Assembly: GCF_017991995.1 (NCBI RefSeq)
Contig: NZ_JAGOPN010000003.1
Coordinates: 310,001-374,000, forward strand
Reading direction: 5' to 3'
Origin: Pseudacidovorax sp.
Lineage (GTDB): Bacteria > Pseudomonadota > Gammaproteobacteria > Burkholderiales > Burkholderiaceae_C
DNA length: 64,000 bases
This document shows positions 1 through 9,092 of this stretch, piece after piece. Under the pieces are notes generated by a model that saw only the letters and a list, made by a program, of their open reading frames with translations, was not told where the DNA came from and made no database searches. The first letter of the stretch is position 1. Every line of letters starts with the position of its first letter. Both the position numbers and the translations under genes were made by a program.

Positions 1-519
1 AGCCTCAATCTCACGGCCTCGGTCACCGGCAGCGCGAGCCGGGTGGGCGACCTCTTCAATGCCTCGAACCTGCTGTGGGCGCTGGGCCTCTCGGCCGCGC
101 AGACGGTGTTCGATGGCGGCGCCATCGCGGCCCAGGTGGATGCGGCCGGCGCCACCTACCAGGGCGCGGTGGCCAGCTACCGGCAGACCGTACTGACTGC
201 CTTCCAGGCGGTGGAGGACCAGTTGAGCAATGCCGCTGCGCAGGCCGAGCAGGCCGTGCTGCTGCGCCAGGCCTCTGAAGCCGCGGACCTGACGGAGCAG
301 CAGATCCTCAACCGCTACCGCGCTGGCCAGGTGAACTACACCGACGTGGTGACGGCCCAGGCCTCGGCCCTGAGCGCGCGGCGCAGCCTGCTCAATGCCC
401 AGCTGTCGCGGCAGGCCTCGGCGGTGGCGCTCATCCAGGCGCTCGGGGGTGGGTGGGAGGCCGACTGGTTGCGCACGCCGGTAGCCGCGCCGTCCGCACT
501 CCCTGGGGCCACGCGTTGA
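1..519 (+). CDS. Outer-membrane efflux channel (TolC/NodT family), C-terminal part
   Basis: Only the last 172 codons are in the window; the frame is open from the first base, so the start lies upstream. The product resembles the C-terminal part of an outer-membrane factor, the trimeric channel through which RND-type pumps expel substrates across the outer membrane. The support is long helical stretches rich in Ala/Gln/Glu, the family segment YRAGQVNYTDVVTAQ, a following Arg/Leu helix, and the typical ending ALIQALGGGW with a short variable tail. Pump and adaptor genes would be expected just upstream, out of view. The substrate cannot be told. Confidence 0.85.
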   Translation, partial: SLNLTASVTGSASRVGDLFNASNLLWALGLSAAQTVFDGGAIAAQVDAAGATYQGAVASYRQTVLTAFQAVEDQLSNAAAQAEQAVLLRQASEAADLTEQQILNRYRAGQVNYTDVVTAQASALSARRSLLNAQLSRQASAVALIQALGGGWEADWLRTPVAAPSALPGATR

Positions 520-698
520 GCCGGAACTGAGGCTCGCCATGAGCAGACGGTTGCGCGCTGCACCGCTGCGTGGCCTGAGTTCTCCCAGTTCACCTCAAGG
601 TTGCTTTCGAGAATCGGCCTAACATTCCTGCCGCCCGGCATTTGACCGGGCCCGCTGCTGCAGCCCCGCGGCGGCGAGATTCATCAGGGAGTAGGGCA

Positions 699-1397
699 AT
701 GAATGAACGAAATGCCGGCGCGACGGCGAGGGTGTTGCCGTGGCTGATGCTGGCGCTCACCCTTGCAGGCTGCGCACCCAGTCGCATCGCGTGGCGCAAT
801 GCATCGCCGCAGGACGAGGAGCAATGGCGCCGCCAGCAGAAGCTGCAGCAGCAGCCCGACTGCAGCGTCGCCTTGTGGGGAGATTCCATCCTGCATGGCG
901 CCCACAACGGCGCCCATCGGCTGGCCGAGCCGCCGGCCTCCATCCTGCGGCGGCTGCGGCCGCTCTATGCCGTGGAGGACAACTCGGTGCCCGGCGACAG
1001 CGCCTACGCGCGCCAGCCGCAGTTCGAACGGCTCACGCTGCGGGCCCGCATCGTGGTGCTGCAGTACGGCATCAACGACGCCGGCCACCACTATCCCTAC
1101 GAGCCCTCATTCCGGGCGATGGTGGCGCATGTGAAGGCCCAGGGGCGCACGCCGCTCATCACCGGGCTGTCGCAGGTGATCGGCGCAATGGCGGGCCGCG
1201 ACGAGAACGACGCCATCGCCCGCCGCATCGCTGCCGAGACCGGCAGCGTGTTCGCCGACTGGGGCGCGGTGCGCTTCGATCCGGCCGACATGGCCGACGG
1301 CGTGCACCCGGGGCCGCGCTATGCCGAGCGGCTGACGGCGCAGCTGGCGAAGGCGCTGGACCGCGTGGCACCCGAGTGCGCCGCGTCCGGCGCCTGA
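699..1397 (+). CDS. SGNH/GDSL-type hydrolase, predicted lipoprotein
   Basis: A 232-residue protein with a lipoprotein signal: a hydrophobic stretch ending in LAGC, with the lipidated Cys at residue 25. Mature sequence motifs fit an SGNH esterase/acyl hydrolase: GDS with nucleophile Ser63, GIND with Asn126, and DGVH with Asp200/His203. It would act in the periplasm or on a membrane face; the substrate is unknown. The ATG at 699 was chosen over an upstream in-frame start at 642 because it has an AGGGAG-like ribosome site and places the signal peptide at the N-terminus. It is convergent with the GGDEF-EAL gene downstream. Confidence 0.8.
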   Translation: MNERNAGATARVLPWLMLALTLAGCAPSRIAWRNASPQDEEQWRRQQKLQQQPDCSVALWGDSILHGAHNGAHRLAEPPASILRRLRPLYAVEDNSVPGDSAYARQPQFERLTLRARIVVLQYGINDAGHHYPYEPSFRAMVAHVKAQGRTPLITGLSQVIGAMAGRDENDAIARRIAAETGSVFADWGAVRFDPADMADGVHPGPRYAERLTAQLAKALDRVAPECAASGA

Positions 1398-1431
1398 GCG
1401 CGCCGATCACACCCCGCGGCGCGCCAGGCGA

Positions 1432-4400
1432 TCAGGCCGCCGCCAGCTCCGCCGGCCGCTGGCTGCGCAGCCAGCGCTCCAGTTCGGCCGGCGGCATCGG
1501 CCGGCCGAAGTGGAAGCCCTGCAGCTCGTCGCAGCGCGCGGCATGCAGCATCTGCGCATGCTCAAGTCGCTCCACGCCTTCGGCCACCACCCGCAGGCCC
1601 AGCGTGTGGCCCAGGCCGATGATGGCCCGCGCGATGGCCAGTTGTGCCGGGTCCTCCAGCATCTGCTGGACGAAGGAGCGGTCGATCTTGAGCTTGTCGA
1701 TGGGGAAGCGGTTGAGGTAGTTGAGGTTCGAGTAGCCGGTGCCGAAGTCGTCGATGGACAGCGTCAGCCCCAGCGCCTTGAGGGCGTGCAGCTGGGCCAT
1801 GGTCTCCTCGGCCGTCTCCATCAGCGTGGACTCGGTCAGTTCCACCTCCAGGTGGGCGGGGTTGACCTGGTGGCGGGCCAGTGCCGTGCGCAGCACCTCG
1901 GGCACGCCGCTGGTGCGCAGCTGTACCGCCGACATGTTGAGCGAGACGGTCAGCTCGCCCAGCCCCGAGCGGCGCCAGGCATCGTGCTGGGCGCAGGCCT
2001 GCTGGATCACCCAGTCGCCGAGCGCCACGATCTGGCCGCTTTCCTCCGCGATGGGAATGAACTCGGCCGGCGGCACGGCGCCCAGCTCGGGGCTGTGCCA
2101 GCGCAGCAACGCCTCCACACCGATGGTGCGGCCCGAGCCGGCCTCGATGCGCGGCTGGTAGGCCAGCCACAGCTCGCCTCGCTCGATGGCGTGGCGCAGG
2201 CAGGACTCGACCTGCTGGCGCTGTTGCGCACGGGCGTTCATGGCCGGCGTGAAGAAGCGGGCGGTGTCGCGGCCGCTGGACTTGCTGTCGTACATCGCCA
2301 TGTCGGCATGCCGCATCAGCGTGTCGATGTCGGCACCGTCTTCCGGGTACATGGCCATGCCCACGCTGCACGAGACGTACAGGCGCGAGCCGTGCACCTC
2401 GTGCGGCTCGCGCACGGCGGGCAGGATGCGCTGCTCCACCACCGCAGCCAGGTCGTCGCTGCCGCGCACGCCGTCCAGGATGACCATGAACTCGTCGCCG
2501 CCCAGGCGGCTGACGGTGTCCACGGGCCGCACCGAGTCGGCGAAGCGCTGCGCCACCGAGCGCAGCAGCGCATCGCCCACATGGTGGCCCAGCGAGTCGT
2601 TGATGTTCTTGAAGCGGTCCAGGTCGATGAAGAGCACGCCGACGCGGCGGCCGGCGGACTGCGCCCGGTCGATGGCCTCGCGCAGCCGCTCGGCGCACAG
2701 GGAGCGGTTGGGCAGGCCGGTGAGCACGTCGTGCAGTGCCAGGTAGCGGATGCGTTCCTCGCTGCGCTTGCGGTCGCTGATGTCGATGGAGGTGAAGATG
2801 TAGTGCGAGATGCGGTCCGGCCCGTCGCGCACCACGCTGGCCACGATCCAGGCCGGGTAGGCATGGCCGTCCCTGCGGCGCATCAGCACCTCGCCCTGCC
2901 AGGCGCCGCGCTTGTCCAGCGCCGGCCACAGCGTGCGCAGGTGGGCGCCGTCGTCGGCCAGCAGCAGGGCTGGGCTCTGGCCGACCAGGTCGGCAAGGTC
3001 GTGCCCGGTGCCGCGGCACAGCGCGTTGTTCACGGTGATGATGTCGTGCTCGGCATTGATGATCAGGATGCCTTCGGAGGAGGCCTCGAACACCTTGGCC
3101 CACAGCTTGAGCCGCTGTTCCATGTGCTTGAGCTGGTTGATCGGCGTGAAGGCGGTGAGCATCGCCTCCTGGCCCTGGTAGTGGATCAGCCGGGCCGACA
3201 GCACCGCCCAGCCCGGTGCGCCGCCGCCCTGCCAGCGCACCTCGAATTCGTCGACGGCGCGGCGGTCGGCCAGCTGCTGGAAGAAGCGGGCGCGCACGCC
3301 CGGCTCCAGCCCCTGGGCCCACGGATCCTGCGAGCGGCCGCCCAGCCAGGCCTGCGCCGGCGCATTGGCGTTGAGCACCTCGTGGCCCGGGATGGCCGTG
3401 ACCATCAGCGGGATCGGGATCGATTCGACCAGCTCGCGCTGGGCATCCGCCGCCCGCGCCGAGGCCGCCAGCTCCTGCTGGATGCGCCGTTCGCGGTCGA
3501 GCTGGGCCAGCATGTCGTTGAAGCCCAGGACCAGGCGGCCGATCTCGTCGTTGCTGTGCCAGCTGGCGCGCAGCGTGTGGTCGCCGGTGCGGCGCACGGT
3601 GTCCACCACATCCGACAGGCGGCGCAGCGGCCTGGAGATCTGCCGCGCCACATAGAACACCGCGCTCAGGATCAAGAGCAGCAGGAACAGCGCCGTGCCC
3701 AGGTGCAGCCACATGCGGGTGAAGAAGCCGTGTTCGCGCACGGCGAGCAGCGTGCTCATCTCGCGGCTGGTGGCGCTCCAGGCCTCGTCCAGCCGGGCGA
3801 ACAGCGCCTGCTGGGCGGGGTCGAAGGCGGCCAGCGGTGCGCTGTCCTGCTCCTGGGCCGCGCGGGCGGCGCGGCGGAAGTCCTCGATGGCGGCCAGCAG
3901 CCGGCCGCGGGAAGCATCCAGCGCGCCGGCCAGCGGACCCCGCGCGGCGGCGAAGGCCTCGCCGTAGTCGCTGCGGATGGCGGCGGCCACGGTGTCGAGT
4001 CGGCCCTCCAGGATGAAGAAGCGCGTGTTCGATTCCGTCCGCTCCAGGGGCGTGCGGGTCTGGCGATGGGCGACGAGCTGGCTGCGCATGGCCGCGCCCA
4101 GCTCCATCAGCTCCGGAAAGCGCAGCAGCAGCAGCGACATGGTGTAGTAGCTGTCCAGGTCCGGATCGAGGATCAGGTTGGACTGGTTGCCCACGCGCGT
4201 GACCAGCGCCCGGCCGCTCTCCAGCGCCTGCCGGGCCGTGGCATCGCGCTCGGGTTGCGGCGCTCGCCTCCAGGCCTGCGCGTCCTGGCGGAAGTGGCGG
4301 CTGGCCTCGGCGCTTTGCATGCCTTCGCCCCAGTGCCGCTCGACGCGCGCCAGCGTGGCGTCGTCCGCCGCCCGCGCGCCCTGCCAGCCGGCCAGTGCCA

Positions 4401-4593
4401 TGAGGGTGGGCCGCACGCCGTCGATGTAGGCCGTGCCCGCGGCTTCCTTCCGGCCGAAATCGATGGCGATGAACTTCTCGTTGATCAGGATGCCGCTGAT
4501 GAAGATCACCGCCGTGAGGTCCAGCAGGTAGATCACCAGGAGCTTACGGCCGACGCTGAGCCGTCCGAGGCGGCGCGAAAGAAAGTTCAACAT
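1432..4593 (-). CDS. Membrane GGDEF-EAL protein with HAMP and PAS domains
   Basis: A 1053-residue c-di-GMP enzyme. Order: a membrane segment near residues 18-38, a periplasmic region to about 290, a second membrane segment, HAMP, one or two PAS-like regions, GGDEF (motif at 698-702) and EAL (EALLRW from 827). The cyclase site is intact and has an RPVD inhibitory I-site five residues upstream. The EAL half keeps ELTES, DDFGTGYS and AEGVE, so both cyclase and phosphodiesterase activity are plausible. The ATG at 4593 gives a short cytoplasmic N-terminus before the first membrane helix; an in-frame start 63 codons upstream yields only low-complexity sequence. The ligand is unknown. Confidence 0.93.
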   Translation of the reverse strand: MLNFLSRRLGRLSVGRKLLVIYLLDLTAVIFISGILINEKFIAIDFGRKEAAGTAYIDGVRPTLMALAGWQGARAADDATLARVERHWGEGMQSAEASRHFRQDAQAWRRAPQPERDATARQALESGRALVTRVGNQSNLILDPDLDSYYTMSLLLLRFPELMELGAAMRSQLVAHRQTRTPLERTESNTRFFILEGRLDTVAAAIRSDYGEAFAAARGPLAGALDASRGRLLAAIEDFRRAARAAQEQDSAPLAAFDPAQQALFARLDEAWSATSREMSTLLAVREHGFFTRMWLHLGTALFLLLLILSAVFYVARQISRPLRRLSDVVDTVRRTGDHTLRASWHSNDEIGRLVLGFNDMLAQLDRERRIQQELAASARAADAQRELVESIPIPLMVTAIPGHEVLNANAPAQAWLGGRSQDPWAQGLEPGVRARFFQQLADRRAVDEFEVRWQGGGAPGWAVLSARLIHYQGQEAMLTAFTPINQLKHMEQRLKLWAKVFEASSEGILIINAEHDIITVNNALCRGTGHDLADLVGQSPALLLADDGAHLRTLWPALDKRGAWQGEVLMRRRDGHAYPAWIVASVVRDGPDRISHYIFTSIDISDRKRSEERIRYLALHDVLTGLPNRSLCAERLREAIDRAQSAGRRVGVLFIDLDRFKNINDSLGHHVGDALLRSVAQRFADSVRPVDTVSRLGGDEFMVILDGVRGSDDLAAVVEQRILPAVREPHEVHGSRLYVSCSVGMAMYPEDGADIDTLMRHADMAMYDSKSSGRDTARFFTPAMNARAQQRQQVESCLRHAIERGELWLAYQPRIEAGSGRTIGVEALLRWHSPELGAVPPAEFIPIAEESGQIVALGDWVIQQACAQHDAWRRSGLGELTVSLNMSAVQLRTSGVPEVLRTALARHQVNPAHLEVELTESTLMETAEETMAQLHALKALGLTLSIDDFGTGYSNLNYLNRFPIDKLKIDRSFVQQMLEDPAQLAIARAIIGLGHTLGLRVVAEGVERLEHAQMLHAARCDELQGFHFGRPMPPAELERWLRSQRPAELAAA

Positions 4594-4699
4594 GAGGGAT
4601 GCTTTGGACACAATTTCTTGCAAATTGCGTGCCGCGGTCTTGCCCCATGCTGGTGCATCGCCGACGCCCGGTTGCACCGCCGGGCGCCCGAGGGACGTG

Positions 4700-5419
4700 T
4701 CAGCGCGACATGTACAGCTGCGGATCGACCGCCACACCCTGGCGTCGGATCTCGAAGTGCAGGCGGCTTTCTTCGCCCGCATCGCCGTCGTCGATCTCGG
4801 CGATCACCTCGCCCTGGCGGACCATCTGCTGCTCGCGCACGCGGATGTTGCGCACATGGGCATAGGCGCTGATCACCTGGCCGCCGTGCTCCACGATCAC
4901 CGTGCGGCCGTAGCCCGCCAGCTCGGTGCCTACGAACGCCACCTTGCCGTCGGCGGCCACGGCCACCGGATCGCCGGCATGGCCGGCGATGTCGACGCCC
5001 TTGTTCTGCTCGCCATCGAAGGCCTGGAGCACGGCGCCGGGTGCTGGCGCGGCAAAGCGCGGCATCTCGCCGGGCGTGGCACTCAGGGCGGCAGCGCCGG
5101 CCGCGGCCGGGGCGGCGCGGCGGGCGACCGAACGGCCCTTCTTGCCGGGGGCTGGACGGCCGCGCGCGCTGGTCCCGCGGGTGGCCTGCGCGGTTTTGGC
5201 CCGCCCGGCGCTGCGTGCCGGCGCGGCCTGCCTGGACTTGGAGGCGGCCGGCTTGGACGCGGCGGGTTTCGAGGATTTGGCCGGCGTGTGACTGGCCGGG
5301 GCGGCCATGGCGAGGCTGGCCGCGAGCATCAGGCTGCCGCCCAGCAGGGCGGCCCAGCCCGCCGACAGCGGGCGCGGCGGCCGCGGGCGGGGGCGCAGCA
5401 ATGAAATGGGATTGAACAT
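4700..5419 (-). CDS. NlpD-like M23-fold protein, probably non-catalytic
   Basis: 239 residues: an N-terminal Arg/Pro-rich segment and a membrane/signal stretch (about 20-40), a long Ala/Lys/Ser/Pro-rich linker, then an M23 (LytM) domain in the last 105 or so residues. The first metal-binding position reads NKGVDIAG, with Asn where active enzymes have His; SAYAH and LHFEIR are kept. E. coli NlpD has the same substitution and activates amidases rather than cutting peptidoglycan, so an amidase-activator role in cell separation is inferred. Unlike NlpD I see no LysM domain. The gene lies 106 bases upstream of the GGDEF-EAL gene on the same strand. Confidence 0.78.
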   Translation of the reverse strand: MFNPISLLRPRPRPPRPLSAGWAALLGGSLMLAASLAMAAPASHTPAKSSKPAASKPAASKSRQAAPARSAGRAKTAQATRGTSARGRPAPGKKGRSVARRAAPAAAGAAALSATPGEMPRFAAPAPGAVLQAFDGEQNKGVDIAGHAGDPVAVAADGKVAFVGTELAGYGRTVIVEHGGQVISAYAHVRNIRVREQQMVRQGEVIAEIDDGDAGEESRLHFEIRRQGVAVDPQLYMSR

Positions 5420-5499
5420 GGGGCGCTTGGAGCGATTGGCGGGCCGAGGGTTCAGCGTCGCGCGGTTCGGGAGCGTGCGTGACGCATGCCGGGATGTTC

Positions 5500-7248
5500 T
5501 CAGGCCGAGGCACCGGCGACCTGCGCCGCGAGCGCCGGGTGGCGGGCCAGCACGGCCTCGCGCGGACCGGCGTCGGCCACCCGCCCGGCCTCCATCAGCA
5601 CGACGGTGTCGAAGCGGCCGAGCAGGGCCAGCCGGTGGATGGAGGCGACCACGCAGGCGTGCGGGAATGCCGCCGAGAGGCGGTCGAGCACCTGGGCCTC
5701 GGTGGCGGCGTCGAGGGCGCTGGTGGGCTCGTCCAGCAGCAGCAGGGAGCTGCCGGCCGCAGCCAGCGCGCCGCGCGCCAGGGCGAGGCGCTGACGCTGG
5801 CCGCCGGAAAGGTTGAAGCCGCGCTCGGTGAGCGGGCTGTCCAGGCCCTGCGGCAGGCGAGCCAGCACTTCATCGAAGGCGCTGGCCGCGGCGGCGGCCT
5901 GCAGCTCGGCGTCGGGCCGGGCGTCGCCGAAGTCCAGGTTCTCGCGCACGCTGGCCTCGAAGACCTCGGCCTCCTGCGGAATCAGGGTGGCCATCTGGCG
6001 CAGGCTGGCCCAATCGGCCGGGCGGCCGTCCCGCAACAGCGTGCCGGCCTGGGGCGCATACAGTCCGGCCAGCACGCGCAGCAGCGTGCTCTTACCGCCG
6101 CCGCTCGGGCCCACCAGCGCCACCCGGCTGCCGCGCCGCAACTGCAGGTCGATGCCCTGCAGGCCATGGCCGCGGCTGCCATCGGCATAGCGCCATTGCA
6201 TCGCCTCCAGCGAAAGCGTCGCCCAGGCGGCTTGCCCGTCCACCGGCGGCACGGGTTGCGATGGATCGCCCGGCGCAGCCCAGATGGGGGCCGCACTGCC
6301 CCAGTCGGTGTGCATGCGCGCGAAGCTCTGGAAGTTGGCCGCCATGGAGCCCACGACGGACGCGGCCTGCTGCGCGTACTGGTAGATCATGAACACGGTG
6401 CCCAGCATCACCGGCTGGCCGGGCACGCGGTTCTGCCACACGTACTCCATGACCAGCGCCCAGGTCAGGCCCAGGCCCAGCAGGTCGACGGTGAACCACT
6501 TGCCCTCGTTGACCACCACGGCCCGCTTGAGCGGCGCCGACACCGCGCCCATGCGCCGGCCGAGCAGCCGGCGCGAGGCCGCCTGCAGCCGCAGGCCGAT
6601 CACCGTGCCGGCATTGCCGATGAAATCGAACAGCGCGGCGGCATAGCGCCGGTCGGCATCGTTCTCGGCGCGGGCCAGCTGCATCAGCGTGCGGTCGAAA
6701 CGCACGATGACGACCGCGATGGCGACGAAGCCCGCCAGCGCGATCAGCCCGCTGGCCGGCGCCAGCAGCGCCAGGGCCACCAGCGGACCGATGAAGCTGA
6801 AGGCGTTCTGCACGTAGACGAACTGGTTCTGGGTGAAGTCCGACAGCGCGCGGCTGGCCTGGTGCACGCGGTGCTGCAGTTCGCCGGAATGGTGGCCATC
6901 GCGCCACACCAGCGGCGCGGCGGCGATGCGGGCATAGAGCTGGTCGGCCACTCGCTCGCGCACGCGCAGGCCCACGTTGCGCTCCAGCACGCGGCCGGGG
7001 CCGTGCAGCATCCACGAGACGAGGTAGATGGCCAGCAGCAGCAGGATCCAGCGGCCCGAGCCGGCGATGTCGCCGCGCTGCAGCGTGTCGATGGCGCGAC
7101 CGGCGAGCCATGGCAGGGTCAGGCGGATGAGCTGCGAGGCCGAGATGAGTGTCGTCGCGCCCACCAGGTGCGTGCGCACGCCCGCGGCATGACGCCATAG
7201 CGCCTGGTAGAGCTCGCGGACGGCGCGGGCGGGGGACGACGTCGCCAT
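5500..7248 (-). CDS. ABC exporter, fused membrane and ATPase domains
   Basis: A 582-residue half-transporter with an N-terminal six-helix exporter domain (to about residue 320) fused to an ATPase. Walker A is GPSGGGKST (380-388), followed by the signature LSGGQRQR, Walker B SLLLLDEPTSALD and an H-loop SIHRL, so ATP hydrolysis should be intact. The fold matches the MsbA/LapB-like exporter class; substrate (lipid, peptide or drug) cannot be assigned. It starts 12 bases after creA ends, suggesting cotranscription with creA, the NUDIX gene and the FAH gene. Exporters of this type act as homo- or heterodimers, and no partner half is nearby. Confidence 0.9.
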   Translation of the reverse strand: MATSSPARAVRELYQALWRHAAGVRTHLVGATTLISASQLIRLTLPWLAGRAIDTLQRGDIAGSGRWILLLLAIYLVSWMLHGPGRVLERNVGLRVRERVADQLYARIAAAPLVWRDGHHSGELQHRVHQASRALSDFTQNQFVYVQNAFSFIGPLVALALLAPASGLIALAGFVAIAVVIVRFDRTLMQLARAENDADRRYAAALFDFIGNAGTVIGLRLQAASRRLLGRRMGAVSAPLKRAVVVNEGKWFTVDLLGLGLTWALVMEYVWQNRVPGQPVMLGTVFMIYQYAQQAASVVGSMAANFQSFARMHTDWGSAAPIWAAPGDPSQPVPPVDGQAAWATLSLEAMQWRYADGSRGHGLQGIDLQLRRGSRVALVGPSGGGKSTLLRVLAGLYAPQAGTLLRDGRPADWASLRQMATLIPQEAEVFEASVRENLDFGDARPDAELQAAAAASAFDEVLARLPQGLDSPLTERGFNLSGGQRQRLALARGALAAAGSSLLLLDEPTSALDAATEAQVLDRLSAAFPHACVVASIHRLALLGRFDTVVLMEAGRVADAGPREAVLARHPALAAQVAGASA

Positions 7249-7260
7249 CGCCGCGGGGCC

Positions 7261-7737
7261 TTACTTCAGCGGGATGGGCGTGCCCCGGTCCACCGGCACG
7301 GCGGTGACCGCATTGGTGGGCGAGCCGTCGATCAGCTTGTCGGAATAGGTGAGGTAGACCAGCGTGTTGCGCTTGGCGTCGACCATGCGCACCACGCGCA
7401 GTCGCTTGAACAGGATCGACTGCCGCTCGCTGTAGACCTCTTCCTGCTGCGGCAGGGGATTGGCGATGGCGATGGGCCCGACTTGTCGGCAGGCGATCGA
7501 GGCCTCGGCCTTGTCCTCGGCCAGGCCCACGGCGCCCGACAGGCCGCCGGTCTTCGCCCGCGAGACATAGCAGGTCACGCCCGTGACCTTCGGATCGTCA
7601 TAGGCCTCGACCACCACCTTGTGGTCCGGGCCGATGAGCTTGAAGGCGGTGCTGACTTCGCCGACCTTGGTGTTCTGGGCGTGGGCCAGGCCGGCACCGG
7701 CCAACAGCAGCAGGGGCAGGAGCAACGGTGCGCGCAT
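7261..7737 (-). CDS. creA: CreA family periplasmic protein
   Basis: 158 residues with a signal peptide (hydrophobic 5-18, cleavage near AHAQ). The mature part matches the CreA family: [35 protein letters not shown] and a C-terminal [15 protein letters not shown] segment. The molecular role of CreA is unknown. The ATG shares one base with the TGA of the NUDIX gene (TGATG), so translation is probably coupled, and that overlap decides the start. The two Cys in the mature part (CYVS and ACRQ) could form a disulfide in the periplasm. Confidence 0.88.
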   Translation of the reverse strand: MRAPLLLPLLLLAGAGLAHAQNTKVGEVSTAFKLIGPDHKVVVEAYDDPKVTGVTCYVSRAKTGGLSGAVGLAEDKAEASIACRQVGPIAIANPLPQQEEVYSERQSILFKRLRVVRMVDAKRNTLVYLTYSDKLIDGSPTNAVTAVPVDRGTPIPLK

Positions 7738-8285
7738 CACTGGATGTCCAGGGTGTGGAACTGGAAGCGGCCGGCGCGCCGGTCCTCGAAGAAGCAGCGC
7801 AGCGCCTCGCGCACGGTGCGAAAGGCGATCTCGTCCCAGGGGATTTCGTCCTCTTCGAACAGGCGGGCTTCGATGGTCTCGTGGCCAGGGTCGAAGCGAT
7901 CGCTCTGCAGCTCGGCCAGGTAGAACAGGTGCACCTGGCCGACGCGCATCACGTTCATGAGGGCGAAGAGCTCGCCCATCTTGAACTGCGCCCCGGCCTC
8001 TTCGACCGTCTCGCGGGCGGCGCCGTCGGCGGTGGTCTCGCCCAGCTCCATGAAGCCCGCCGGCAGTGTCCACTTGCCCCAGCGCGGCTCGATGTTGCGC
8101 TTGCACAGCAGCACGCGCGCGCCCAGCACCGGCACCGTGCCCACCACGTTCAGCGGGTTCTCGTAGTGGATGGTGCCGCAGGCCGGACAGACGGCGCGCT
8201 CGCGCGTGTCGCCGTCGTCGGGCACGCGGTAGACCACCGCGGTGCCGCAGGCCTTGCAGTGCCGGATACGGGGGCGTTCGAACAT
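7737..8285 (-). CDS. NUDIX hydrolase with N-terminal zinc ribbon
   Basis: 182 residues. Two CxxC pairs near the N-terminus (CKAC at about 10 and CPAC at about 33) form a zinc-ribbon like that of NudC-type pyrophosphatases. The NUDIX box follows: [18 protein letters not shown], continuing VEEAGA, with the catalytic Glu residues in place. Family members cleave nucleoside diphosphates linked to another group, such as NADH or ADP-ribose; the exact substrate is not evident. The gene is coupled by a one-base overlap to creA and lies 25 bases after the FAH-family gene. Confidence 0.9.
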   Translation of the reverse strand: MFERPRIRHCKACGTAVVYRVPDDGDTRERAVCPACGTIHYENPLNVVGTVPVLGARVLLCKRNIEPRWGKWTLPAGFMELGETTADGAARETVEEAGAQFKMGELFALMNVMRVGQVHLFYLAELQSDRFDPGHETIEARLFEEDEIPWDEIAFRTVREALRCFFEDRRAGRFQFHTLDIQ

Positions 8286-8310
8286 GGGGCGCCGGCTCCT
8301 CGGTGGCCGA

Positions 8311-9015
8311 TCAGGCGATGCGGACCGACAGGCGCGGCAGGCCGGCCACCTCGCCCTCCAGCAGGTCGCCCTGCACGACCGCGGCCACGCCCTCGGGCGT
8401 GCCGGTATAGATCAGGTCGCCGGGCTGCAGCTCCCAGGCGGCCGACAGGTGCTCGATGGTCTCGGCGATGTTCCAGATCAGCTGGCTCACGTTGCTGCGC
8501 TGGCGGTCGGCGCCATTGACCTGCAGCGAGATGGCGGCCTTCTCGATATCGCCGGCCTCGGCCTTGGGCACGATCGGGCCGATGGGCGCGCTCTGCTCGA
8601 AGCTCTTGCCGATGTCCCAGGGACGGCCCTGCTTTTTCATGTCGTTCTGCAGGTCGCGGCGGGTCATGTCCAGACCCACGGCGTAGCCGAAGATGTGCTT
8701 GTGGGCATCGGCCGCGGCGATGTTCTTGCCGCCGGTGCCGATGGCCACCACGAGTTCGATCTCGTGGTGCAGGTTCTTGGTCAGGGTGGGGTAAGCCGCG
8801 GTGCCGGTGGTGCCGGCGTCGACCACCACGGCCGCATCGGCCGGCTTCATGAAGAAGAAGGGTGGCTCGCGGCCGGTGAAGCCCATCTCCTTGGCATGCT
8901 CCTCGTAGTTGCGGCCGACGCAGTAGATGCGATGGATCGGGAAGCGCGCGGCGCTGCCCGCCACGGGAACCGACACCACCGGTGCCGGCGCAAAGACGAA
9001 ATCCTGGGAAGCCAT
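8311..9015 (-). CDS. Fumarylacetoacetate hydrolase family protein (fumarylpyruvate hydrolase-like)
   Basis: 234 residues, the compact form of the FAH fold. Visible motifs are IYCVGRNYEEHAKEMG at the N-terminus, the metal-binding HHEIELVVAIG, GYAVGLDMTRRDLQ and a C-terminal GDLIYTGTPEGVA. Enzymes of this type cleave C-C bonds in acylpyruvates during aromatic or tyrosine catabolism. The divergently placed glutathione-dependent isomerase gene 77 bases away supports a paired isomerase/hydrolase step such as maleylpyruvate to fumarylpyruvate to fumarate plus pyruvate. No ring-cleaving dioxygenase is in view, so the pathway is inferred. Confidence 0.88.
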   Translation of the reverse strand: MASQDFVFAPAPVVSVPVAGSAARFPIHRIYCVGRNYEEHAKEMGFTGREPPFFFMKPADAAVVVDAGTTGTAAYPTLTKNLHHEIELVVAIGTGGKNIAAADAHKHIFGYAVGLDMTRRDLQNDMKKQGRPWDIGKSFEQSAPIGPIVPKAEAGDIEKAAISLQVNGADRQRSNVSQLIWNIAETIEHLSAAWELQPGDLIYTGTPEGVAAVVQGDLLEGEVAGLPRLSVRIA

Positions 9016-9092
9016 GGAGACTGCTCTTGGGAGGTTGGAGGAGGGGAAGGGCGCAGTGTGCCAGAGGCGGCGCCGTCGTATGCTCGCCGACC

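Noticed and set aside
1510-4872. A 1120-codon open frame on the plus strand opposite the GGDEF-EAL gene
   Set aside because: The protein is an Ala/Arg/His/Gln-rich shadow with no domain; the opposite strand has intact HAMP, GGDEF and EAL motifs. Such antisense frames are common at this G+C.
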